Shown here piece after piece: positions 14,700 to 21,190 of a DNA stretch of 22,041 nt. The notes below the pieces were generated by a model. It had not been told where the DNA came from. It searched no databases and was given only the letters and a program-made list of their open reading frames with translations. Source of the stretch: a virus. Position numbers and translations under genes: made by a program. The first letter of the stretch is position 1, and every line of letters starts with the position of its first letter. The stretch spans positions 1 to 22,041 of the IMG/VR virus record IMGVR_UViG_3300021961_000715. One strand, written 5' to 3'.

Positions 14700-16652
14700 A
14701 TGCCCCGCAACGGATCAGGTACATACACTTTGCCCGCTGGCAACCCGGTGGAAGCCGGCACAGTCATCGAGGCAAACTGGGCAAACACAACCCTTGAGGA
14801 CATTGGCGAAGAGCTGACAAATTCGCTTTCGCGAACTGGCGAAGGTGGAATGTTGGCGCCGTTCCGTTTGGCGGACGGCGGGGCGTCAACGCCCGGTATA
14901 GGTTGGCTAAACGAAACGTCGTCAGGCTTTTATCGCTCTGGCTCGGGCGAGATGTGGGCGACGATTCTTGGCATTCCGGTTCTTCAATACACTGTTAACG
15001 GCCTTTTGATTCCGGCAGGCAAGGCGCTAACCGTTACGAGTAACGCGACGATTGGCGGCACGCTGGGGGTGACGGGCAATGTCACGTTCACCGGAACTTT
15101 GGCGGCGAGTGGTGCGATTACCGCGACGGGTGGCTTAATCGGCAACGTCACGGGCAACGTCACGGCGGCGTCTGGAACATCAACTTTCAACAACGTCACA
15201 ATCAACGGCTCGCTCGACATGACGAGCGGCGTTATTTCGGGATTGTCTGACCCGGTAGCCAACAACGACGCGGCCAACAAGCAGTACGTCGATTCTGTCG
15301 CGCAGGGCTTGGATGCGAAAGCGTCGTGCGTCGCTGCGACAATCGGCAATATTACGCTGTCTGGCACACAGACCATCGACGGCGTGGCTGTTACGGCAGG
15401 CCAGCGCGTGTTGGTCAAAGATCAGACTAGCGCGGCAGAGAATGGCATCTACGTCGCCGCTGCTGGCGCGTGGAGTCGCGCTGCTGACGCCAACACCTGG
15501 GACGAGTTGGTGTCGGCCTTCGTGTTTGTCGAGGGTGGCACACTCAACGACGACAACGGCTACGTGTGCACCATCTCGGCAGGCGGCACACTCGGCACGA
15601 CGCCGGTCAACTGGACACAATTCTCCGGTGCCGGTCAGGTCGTCGCTGGCGCGGGTATGGTCAAAATCGGCAACACGCTCAACGTGCAGTCGGCTTCTGT
15701 GTCTCGCATTGTCGTTGGCGCGGATGAAATTGACCTGGCGGCAACGGGCGTCTCGGCTGGCACTTACAAGTCGCTTACGGTCGATGTCTACGGTCGTGTG
15801 ACTGGCGGCACTAACCCGACGACGCTTGCTGGCTACGGCATTACCGACGCCTACACCACCTCGTACATTGATGCGCTGTTTGGCTCGACTTCAAGCGCGG
15901 CAACGTCTGCCACGGCAGCGGCGGCTAGTGCATCCGCCGCGTCTGGCAGCGCTACGGCAGCGGCTGGATCAGCGGCAGCAGCAGCAGCCTCGTATGATTC
16001 CTTTGATGATCGGTACCTCGGCGCGAAGGCGTCTGACCCGACCGTTGATAACGACGGAAATCCGCTCATTACTGGTGCCTTGTATTTCAACACCGTCTCT
16101 AACGAGATGCGCGTCTACACCGGCTCTGTGTGGCTTGCTTCGTACATTCCGGCAACCACCTACGTGCAAGGCCCGGCGTCGGCTACCGATAACGCGATTG
16201 CGCGTTTTGACGGCACGACCGGCAAGGTGGTGCAAAACAGCGGCGCTTATATTGACGATAGCGGAAGCGTCGGTATTGGTACTGCGTCGCCCAGCAGCAA
16301 GTTGGAAGTTAGTGGAACGATCAAAGATTCATCCGGTAATGTCCGCGCTATTCCTAAGTCTGGGTCAGCAAAAACCACTAGTTACACCCTACAGACTTCT
16401 GATGTCGGGCTGTTTGTTGAAGTCGGCTCTGGCGGCAGTATCACGGTGCCTGACGCAACTTTTGCAACCGGTGATGTTGTATCCATCTTCAACAACACCA
16501 CGGGCAACGTCACGCTGACAATGAGCATTACGACGGCGTATATCGGCGGCACTAACACCGACAAGGCAACCATCACCTTGGCAACACGCGGCGTCGCGAC
16601 GATCTTGTTCATCAGCGGCACGGTGTGCGTGGTCAACGGTAACGTGAGCTAA
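14700..16652 (+). CDS. Tail fibre protein (650 aa)
   Basis: The N-terminus 'GSGTYTLPAGNPVEAGTVI' followed by 'WANTTLEDIGEELTNSLSR' is a virion-attachment domain I know from many phage fibres. Next come beta-repeat segments rich in Thr, Gly and Val ('TLGVTGNVTFTGTLAASGAI'), then 'GISDPVANNDAANKQYVDS'-like sequence and 'LVKDQTSAAENGIYVAAAGAW', a common fibre-shaft module. Residues about 395-430 are an Ala/Ser-rich helix-forming stretch before 'YDSFDDRYLGAK'. The C-terminal part has 'GSVGIGTASPSSKLEVSG', typical of fibre knobs, and ends in a beta domain. No intramolecular chaperone (S74 peptidase) motif was seen. Probably trimeric. The adhesin gene follows after four bases. Confidence 0.85.
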   Translation: MPRNGSGTYTLPAGNPVEAGTVIEANWANTTLEDIGEELTNSLSRTGEGGMLAPFRLADGGASTPGIGWLNETSSGFYRSGSGEMWATILGIPVLQYTVNGLLIPAGKALTVTSNATIGGTLGVTGNVTFTGTLAASGAITATGGLIGNVTGNVTAASGTSTFNNVTINGSLDMTSGVISGLSDPVANNDAANKQYVDSVAQGLDAKASCVAATIGNITLSGTQTIDGVAVTAGQRVLVKDQTSAAENGIYVAAAGAWSRAADANTWDELVSAFVFVEGGTLNDDNGYVCTISAGGTLGTTPVNWTQFSGAGQVVAGAGMVKIGNTLNVQSASVSRIVVGADEIDLAATGVSAGTYKSLTVDVYGRVTGGTNPTTLAGYGITDAYTTSYIDALFGSTSSAATSATAAAASASAASGSATAAAGSAAAAAASYDSFDDRYLGAKASDPTVDNDGNPLITGALYFNTVSNEMRVYTGSVWLASYIPATTYVQGPASATDNAIARFDGTTGKVVQNSGAYIDDSGSVGIGTASPSSKLEVSGTIKDSSGNVRAIPKSGSAKTTSYTLQTSDVGLFVEVGSGGSITVPDATFATGDVVSIFNNTTGNVTLTMSITTAYIGGTNTDKATITLATRGVATILFISGTVCVVNGNVS

Positions 16653-16656
16653 ACCT

Positions 16657-18285
16657 ATGTCTGGCATAATGATGATACTCCTAGCGGGAGCGCTTAAAAA
16701 ACCGGAAATTATTCAGGTTTTTACCGCTTCTTCGTCTTGGACCGCTCCGACTGGCGTAAGCGAGGTTGAATATCTTTGCGTAGCCGGAGGTGGTGGTGGC
16801 GGATGGGGCGGTGGTGGATCAAGCGGCGGCGGTGCTGGTGGCGCTGGTGGATTCCGAACAGGAACTGGATTTGCCGTAACCGCAGGAACTAACTACACCG
16901 TCACAGTTGGCGCTGGTGGTCCATTCGGGAGAGGTGCTTCTCCCGGCATTGCGGCGTCAACAGGGAACAACTCCGTTTTCTCAACCATTACTTCTGCTGG
17001 CGGTGGGCGTGGCGGCAGTACGATGTCTCCATTTCCGCCGAATCAAGCCGGCGGCTCTGGTGGCTCTGGTGGCGGCGCGAATGATAGTGGCACTCCTGCT
17101 GGCACTGGGAATACTCCAGCTGTTTCGCCATCGCAAGGATCAAATGGAGGCACTGGTTATGGCGGTGATCCAACAAGAGCAGGCGGCGGCGGTGGTGGTG
17201 CCTCCGCTGTTGGGGGAAGTGCAAGTTCTTCCACTGTTGGCAACGGCGGCAATGGCACAGCATCATCTATTACCGGCGCATCGGTAACTTACGCCGGTGG
17301 GGGTGGTGGTGGCACATCGGCTGCATATTCGTCAACCGGTGGCGCTGGCGGTGGCGGTGCTGGTAGTAATACCACAGCAGTTGCCGCGACTCCCGGAACT
17401 GCCTATACCGGCGGTGGTGGTGGCGGTGGATGCGGAGTTAATCCCGCAAGTAACAGTATCGGCGGCTCCGGCGGCTCCGGCGTTGTCATTATTAAATATT
17501 TGGCTGAGTTGCCGCAGGTTTTGACGTTCAAAGGAAGTGGATCATTTGTTGTTCCAACCGGAGTAACCTCTGTTGATTACCTTGTTGTCGCTGGCGGCGG
17601 TGCGGGTGGCGGCTCTAACGGCGGAGGCTCGGGCGGTGGCGGTGCTGGTGGATTCCGCACTGGTACCGGCTTTTCAGTAACCGCTGGCAACTCCTATGTC
17701 GTTACGGTTGGCGCTGGTGGTGTTGGCAACATCAACGTCAGCCCAGAAGCCGGAAACGGCTCAAACTCTTCATTTAGTACCATTACATCAACTGGTGGTG
17801 GTGGTGGAAGTTTTGCCTTTTCTGGCGGCGCAAGCGGCGGTTCTGGCGGTGGCGGAAGTAGCCGTGATCCACCGAACGGTCAGCCGGGAGGCGCTGGGAA
17901 CACACCCTCTGTTAGTCCCTCACAGGGTAATAGCGGCGGCTCTAACGGCGGTGGTGGTGGTGGTGCTTCCGCTGCCGGCGGTAATGGAAATCCAACCGGA
18001 GCCGGCGGTAACGGAGGTAACGGAACCGCGTCGTCTTTGTCTGGGGTATCTGTCACTTATGCCGGTGGCGGTGGCGGCGTTTCGGAGGCAATGGGCGGAA
18101 GCTCTGGCGGAAACGGAGGCGGTGGCCCCGGCGTTGCATACGCTTCTTTTAGCCCAACACCGGGCGTAAATTGGGCGCAAGCCAACACTGGCGGCGGCGG
18201 TGGTGGGTCTGGCTATCCAGGTGGGTCTTCCAATGACGGCGGTCGCGGAGGCTCCGGCATCGTAATCATTAAACTAAACGGATAA
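16657..18285 (+). CDS. Glycine-rich adhesin with two tandem modules (542 aa)
   Basis: After a short hydrophobic N-terminus the protein consists of two homologous modules (about residues 24-282 and 288-542). Each starts with a beta segment ('SWTAPTGVSEVEYLCVAGGG' and 'SFVVPTGVTSVDYLVVAGGG'), continues through 'GGAGGFRTGTGF', 'FSTIT', 'GNGGNGTASS', 'SVTYAGGGGG' and ends in 'GGSGGSGVVIIK' or 'GGRGGSGIVIIK'. Long glycine tracts of this type form polyglycine-II helix bundles in T-even gp38 adhesins, and such domains are known at the tips of fibres. Its position right after the tail fibre supports a receptor-binding role. The ribosome site is weak, so coupling with the fibre gene is likely. There is one Cys in each of two places in module 1 only. 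Confidence 0.8.
   Translation: MSGIMMILLAGALKKPEIIQVFTASSSWTAPTGVSEVEYLCVAGGGGGGWGGGGSSGGGAGGAGGFRTGTGFAVTAGTNYTVTVGAGGPFGRGASPGIAASTGNNSVFSTITSAGGGRGGSTMSPFPPNQAGGSGGSGGGANDSGTPAGTGNTPAVSPSQGSNGGTGYGGDPTRAGGGGGGASAVGGSASSSTVGNGGNGTASSITGASVTYAGGGGGGTSAAYSSTGGAGGGGAGSNTTAVAATPGTAYTGGGGGGGCGVNPASNSIGGSGGSGVVIIKYLAELPQVLTFKGSGSFVVPTGVTSVDYLVVAGGGAGGGSNGGGSGGGGAGGFRTGTGFSVTAGNSYVVTVGAGGVGNINVSPEAGNGSNSSFSTITSTGGGGGSFAFSGGASGGSGGGGSSRDPPNGQPGGAGNTPSVSPSQGNSGGSNGGGGGGASAAGGNGNPTGAGGNGGNGTASSLSGVSVTYAGGGGGVSEAMGGSSGGNGGGGPGVAYASFSPTPGVNWAQANTGGGGGGSGYPGGSSNDGGRGGSGIVIIKLNG
16726..18282 (+). repeat. Internal duplication of the glycine-rich module
   Basis: The two halves (about 16726-17502 and 17518-18282) align along their whole length at protein level. 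Parts also match closely in DNA, for example GGTGCTGGTGGATTCCG near 16841-16857 and again at 17641-17657. Glycine-tract lengths differ between the copies. Confidence 0.8.
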
Positions 18286-18289
18286 TTGT

Positions 18290-18544
18290 ATGAAGGCATA
18301 CATGATTATGGGTATTGATACGGCGGTTCACCTGCTTCGCCCCGGCGCAAAGTGGGAGTGGACTGGTGGATTAGGCTTTACTCGCTGGGACGATCCGCGC
18401 CCGAAGCCTTCGGTTGAAGAAGTGATGGAGACTATTGAAAAGATCAAAGCCTTCGAGGACAGCATCAATACAATTTTGCTGCCAGAGCAACAAGCCGCTT
18501 TTAAAAAGCAAATGTCAGATATTGAACAGGCATACGCCGCTTGA
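18290..18544 (+). CDS. Small fibre-accessory-like protein (84 aa)
   Basis: This small soluble protein follows the adhesin after four bases. It has 'WEWTGGLGFTRWDDPRPKP' (about residues 23-41) followed by a helical region. A Trp-rich beginning, a 'PRPKP' turn and a helical tail recur in small proteins encoded after phage fibres, some annotated as tail or fibre assembly proteins (XkdW-like). No catalytic motif is seen. Its stop overlaps the TTG start of the oxygenase gene, so the two are coupled. Acting as a fibre assembly chaperone is an inference. Confidence 0.65.
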   Translation: MKAYMIMGIDTAVHLLRPGAKWEWTGGLGFTRWDDPRPKPSVEEVMETIEKIKAFEDSINTILLPEQQAAFKKQMSDIEQAYAA

Positions 18545-19143
18545 TCACATACAACCTTTTTCCCACGGCTGTTGCCAAGTTTGAACTTGGACGGGACTAC
18601 ACCGCCGAGGAATTGGCGTTTGTAAATGAGCAGCCTACCTATAACAATATGGGAAATACGACCAGCAATGATAGTTATGTTCTGCGTCACGACACGATGG
18701 CAAGTCTCAGGGCGTTTACCGAGGCTAGCGTTAACGAGTATTTGCGCTCGATCTACATGCCAAAATACGACGTATCGCTGCGCCTAACGCAATCGTGGCT
18801 AAACTACACCAAGTCTGGTCAGTTTCACCACAAACACGCACATCCAAATTCGTTTGTCTCTGGCGTCTTGTACCTAAAAGCGGCGCGTGAACAAGACAAG
18901 ATCTACTTCTACAAAGATAGTTATCAGCAAGTCAAAATAACGACTGAAAACTACAATGTTTACAATAGTGATTCGTGGTGGTTTGAGGTTGGCGCTGGTG
19001 ATTTGATGCTGTTCCCATCCAATCTAACCCATATGGTTGAAACCGTGCAGGGCGAAGATCGAATATCGTTAGCGTTTAACACTTTTCCGGTTGGTTACGT
19101 TGGGGACGAAAGTAGCCTGACCGCGTTGCATTTGAAGGAGTAA
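18541..19143 (+). CDS. 2OG-Fe(II) oxygenase-like protein, TIGR02466 type (200 aa)
   Basis: The TTG at 18541 overlaps the previous stop (TTGA); no ATG occurs before residue 37 and the N-terminal 'NLFPTAVAKFELG' is typical of the family, so TTG is chosen. Iron and 2-oxoglutarate ligands are visible: 'HKHAHPNSFVSGVLYL' (H99 and H101), H164 in 'FPSNLTH', and R174 in 'GEDRISLAFNTF'. Enzymes of this fold hydroxylate proteins or small molecules using 2-oxoglutarate and oxygen. Members are frequent in aquatic phages, often among fibre genes, but their substrates are not known to me. A plausible substrate is a phage fibre protein or a host surface component; this is inference. The sequence looks complete with no missing ligand. 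Confidence 0.8.
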   Translation: MITYNLFPTAVAKFELGRDYTAEELAFVNEQPTYNNMGNTTSNDSYVLRHDTMASLRAFTEASVNEYLRSIYMPKYDVSLRLTQSWLNYTKSGQFHHKHAHPNSFVSGVLYLKAAREQDKIYFYKDSYQQVKITTENYNVYNSDSWWFEVGAGDLMLFPSNLTHMVETVQGEDRISLAFNTFPVGYVGDESSLTALHLKE

Positions 19144-19146
19144 GAC

Positions 19147-19515
19147 ATGGCTCATTTTGCAGAAATTGACTCAAACGGCGTGGTGCAGCGTGTGATCGTC
19201 GTTTCTAACAAGGACACGGCCGACGCTTACGGCGTTGAAAAAGAAAGTATTGGCGCGGCGTTTTGTGAGCGTTTGTTTGGCGGTACATGGCGTCAAACAA
19301 GCTACAACGGCAACTTCCGCAAAAATTACGCCGGTATTGGATATACATACAATGCGGCTCTGGACGCTTTTGTTCCGCCAAAACCTCAAAACTATCCTTC
19401 ATGGGTGCTAAACCCAGACACGGCTCAGTGGGAAACCCCAGTTCCAATGCCGGAAGACGGCAAAATGTACTCGTGGGATGAAGCGACAATTTCTTGGAAG
19501 CTTGTTGTTGAGTAA
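19147..19515 (+). CDS. Conserved cyanophage-type tail-region protein (122 aa)
   Basis: AAGGAG lies six bases before the ATG. The protein follows a pattern I know from many cyanophages and marine phages: 'MAHFAEIDSNGVVQRVIVVSN', then 'CERLFGGTWRQTSYNGNFRK' and 'NYAGIGYTYNAALDAFVPPKP', a 'W.L......W..P' stretch and a final 'YSWDEATISWK'. These are typically encoded near tail fibres and many are annotated only as hypothetical. The beta-rich, Trp/Tyr-rich sequence suggests a small structural or fibre-tip-associated protein. No catalytic motif is visible. Confidence 0.75.
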   Translation: MAHFAEIDSNGVVQRVIVVSNKDTADAYGVEKESIGAAFCERLFGGTWRQTSYNGNFRKNYAGIGYTYNAALDAFVPPKPQNYPSWVLNPDTAQWETPVPMPEDGKMYSWDEATISWKLVVE

Positions 19516-19566
19516 ATAGCAGCGTAACAAGAAAACAGCAACGGCGTTTGGTAGTGGAGTGAAAAG

Positions 19567-19782
19567 ATGGCAGAGGCGACACTGGAATCTCGCATTAGAG
19601 TTGTTGAGCAACAGATCAACACGCACGAAGCGGTGTGTGCGGAGCGATATGCCGGCATTTTGAAGTCGGCAAGCGACATGAAGTCGGATGTGCAAGCGCT
19701 TAACAAGCTGCTCACCAAGATCGGCTTGACGCTGCTTGGCGGCATGCTCGCCATTCTTGCCAAGCTTGTGTTTTTCAGTTGA
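19567..19782 (+). CDS. Coiled coil plus C-terminal membrane segment protein (71 aa), XhlA-like
   Basis: GGAG is seven bases upstream of the ATG. Residues 5-50 form a predicted coiled coil and residues 51-70 one membrane helix at the extreme C-terminus ('IGLTLLGGMLAILAKLVFF'). This layout is that of XhlA-type proteins from phage lysis cassettes, which anchor in the inner membrane and help the holin. It opens the lysis group, separated from the tail region by 51 bases with no clear terminator. Spanin or antiholin functions cannot be excluded. Confidence 0.6.
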   Translation: MAEATLESRIRVVEQQINTHEAVCAERYAGILKSASDMKSDVQALNKLLTKIGLTLLGGMLAILAKLVFFS

Positions 19783-19798
19783 ATCGGAGCGACGCGGC

Positions 19799-19963
19799 AT
19801 GAGCAACCAAAGCAGCATGTTTGAACTGTTTATCAAGGCATGGCCGGTTGTTCTTGGCGTCATCACGCTCATCATCGTGCTGTCGAAGCTCGACTTGCGC
19901 GTGGCGGTGCTGGAAGAGAAGGTCAAGGCCGCGTTTGAGCTACTGAACCGACGAGGCAAGTGA
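19799..19963 (+). CDS. Small one-TM lysis protein (54 aa)
   Basis: The frame is open from 19736, but that upstream part overlaps the 71-aa gene; ATG 19799 with CGGAG upstream begins 'MSNQSSMFELFIKAWPVVLG'. Residues 10-29 form a membrane helix and residues 31-50 a short leucine-zipper-like helix ('LDLRVAVLEEKVKAAFELL') with a basic tail. This orientation is the reverse of the previous gene (TM first, coiled coil second), so the two might interact. The stop overlaps the holin start (TGATG). Possible roles are holin accessory, antiholin or inner-membrane spanin; none is proven by sequence. Confidence 0.6.
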   Translation: MSNQSSMFELFIKAWPVVLGVITLIIVLSKLDLRVAVLEEKVKAAFELLNRRGK

Positions 19964-20457
19964 TGCTTGAGACACTCAGCGGCGGCGTATTGGGCAGCGT
20001 GTTGGGCGGTGCGTTTCGCCTGGTGCCGGAATTTTTGAAGGCATTTGACAGGAAGAACGAACGCACCCACGAACTGGCGATGTTCCAAGAGCAGTGCAAG
20101 CTCGAAAGCCTGCGTGGGCAGCAGAAGCTGTCTGAAATTGGCGCTGCGCGAGATGCGGCGGTAGACGTTGGCGTCATCGACGCCTTCAAGTCAGCCGTCG
20201 AGCAGCAAACTGAAATGACCAAAGCCGCAGGCGGCTGGGCGGCAGCGCTCAGCGCAAGCGTGCGTCCGGTGATTACGTACTGGGTGCTCGCGATCTGGTC
20301 GTTCGTGCACATTTGGTACGCGTACAACGCCTGGTATGCAGGCTCGGCGCCTATCGAAGTGTTTAAGACGATGATGACTGCAGACTTCGCGGCGCTTGTT
20401 GCAGGCACGCTCAACTATTGGTTCCTTGACCGGACACTAGCGCGACGAGGGTTGTAA
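19963..20457 (+). CDS. Holin of the GTA three-TM type (164 aa)
   Basis: ATG 19963 with GAGG seven bases upstream is preferred over the GTG three bases earlier. Residues 1-20 are a Gly-rich amphipathic start, residues about 30-70 a charged helical part ('ELAMFQEQCKLESLRGQQKL'), and residues about 100-160 carry 'SVRPVITYWVLAIWSFVHIWY' and 'ADFAALVAGTLNYWFLDRT', two hydrophobic segments. The 'RPVITY' and 'YWFLDR' parts match the holin family described for gene transfer agents (PF11351-like). It makes membrane lesions that release the endolysin encoded next; its stop overlaps the endolysin start. Confidence 0.75.
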   Translation: MLETLSGGVLGSVLGGAFRLVPEFLKAFDRKNERTHELAMFQEQCKLESLRGQQKLSEIGAARDAAVDVGVIDAFKSAVEQQTEMTKAAGGWAAALSASVRPVITYWVLAIWSFVHIWYAYNAWYAGSAPIEVFKTMMTADFAALVAGTLNYWFLDRTLARRGL

Positions 20458-20897
20458 TGAACCTTGAGCTTGCCGTTACGCTCTGCAAAGAGTTTGAAGG
20501 CTTTAGAGCCCGCAGCTACTTGTGCCCGGCTGGCGTGCCCACGATAGGGTTTGGATCAACGCGATACGAAGACGGGTGCAAGGTCACGCTCGACGATCCA
20601 CCCATCACACCAAAGCGCGCAGAGGAGCTGCTGCGCTGGCAGCTGGAGCGCGAGTTCATGCCGAGCGTACTGCGCTCGTGCCCATCTTTGATCGCGCATC
20701 CGCAAGCACTCAACGCGGTCATCGATTTCACCTACAACCTGGGGACTGGCCGACTCCAAACAAGCACGCTGCGACGACGTATCAACCAAGAAGATTGGGA
20801 AGGCGCCAAAGAGCAGCTCATGCGCTGGGTGCGCGGAGGCGGGCGAGTGTTGCCTGGCCTTGTGCGACGGCGAAAGGCAGAGGCGGCGCTGTTATGA
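20457..20897 (+). CDS. Endolysin, GH24 lysozyme (146 aa)
   Basis: The protein cleaves the glycan backbone of peptidoglycan. The catalytic region is visible: E14 in 'KEFEGFRARSYLCPAG', C23 at the position of Asp20 of T4 lysozyme, and T29 in 'VPTIGFG', with the spacing of the T4 triad (Glu, +9, +15). Cys in place of Asp is found in a subset of phage endolysins and T4 D20C remains active, so activity is expected. Further down 'ALNAVIDFTYNLGTGRLQTSTL' is the conserved C-lobe segment. There is no signal sequence or SAR domain, so release depends on the holin encoded directly upstream. Start and stop overlap the neighbouring genes (TAATG, ATGA). Confidence 0.93.
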   Translation: MNLELAVTLCKEFEGFRARSYLCPAGVPTIGFGSTRYEDGCKVTLDDPPITPKRAEELLRWQLEREFMPSVLRSCPSLIAHPQALNAVIDFTYNLGTGRLQTSTLRRRINQEDWEGAKEQLMRWVRGGGRVLPGLVRRRKAEAALL

Positions 20898-21190
20898 AGC
20901 GCGCCGGCATCCCGAAGCGATTCCAATTGCTCGGGCATGTCATCACGGTGCGAATCCTGCCAAAGTCGAAATGGCGACACGGCAAAGGCGTGGTCGGAAT
21001 GTGGGAGCCGGAAAAGCTTCGCATCGATCTGCTTGCGAATCCTATTGAGTCGCAAATCCAGGCCGTGTTCACGCACGAGCTAACACATGCCCTTCTTGAT
21101 CACATGTCACACGAGCTAAGCCACGACGAGGTGTTCGTCGATCAGCTCGGACTTCTTTTACAGCAAGCGTTAACGACGTTCGAGGAATGA
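20894..21190 (+). CDS. Small HExxH zinc metallopeptidase-like protein (98 aa)
   Basis: The open frame extends back to 20522 through the endolysin gene, but ATG 20894 overlaps the endolysin stop (ATGA) and is the natural start. 'HELTH' at residues 61-65 gives the zinc-binding and catalytic residues (H61, E62, H65), and E79 or D83 in 'HDEVFVDQLG' is a likely third ligand. The pattern resembles small ImmA/IrrE- or SprT-like phage zincins. It has no signal peptide, so it is cytoplasmic. Coupling to the endolysin and to the downstream phosphoesterase suggests co-expression late in infection. Target unknown. Confidence 0.75.
   Translation: MKRAGIPKRFQLLGHVITVRILPKSKWRHGKGVVGMWEPEKLRIDLLANPIESQIQAVFTHELTHALLDHMSHELSHDEVFVDQLGLLLQQALTTFEE

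Noticed and set aside
14984-15620. Antisense frames opposite the tail fibre gene (about 146 and 144 codons)
   Set aside because: They are caused by base composition of the fibre gene; no ribosome site or protein-like composition was seen.
17696-18169. Second-frame open frames in the glycine-rich gene
   Set aside because: GGN repeats read in other frames give Val/Ala or Arg/Trp-rich strings; there is no separate start signal.
16657-18285. Diversity-generating retroelement variable region in the adhesin
   Set aside because: No reverse transcriptase or adenine-marked template repeat is in the window; the internal similarity is an ordinary module duplication.
20522-20893. Long N-terminal extension of the metallopeptidase frame through the endolysin gene
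   Set aside because: It is an out-of-frame shadow of the endolysin, Arg-rich and without protein character; ATG 20894 has the usual ATGA overlap.
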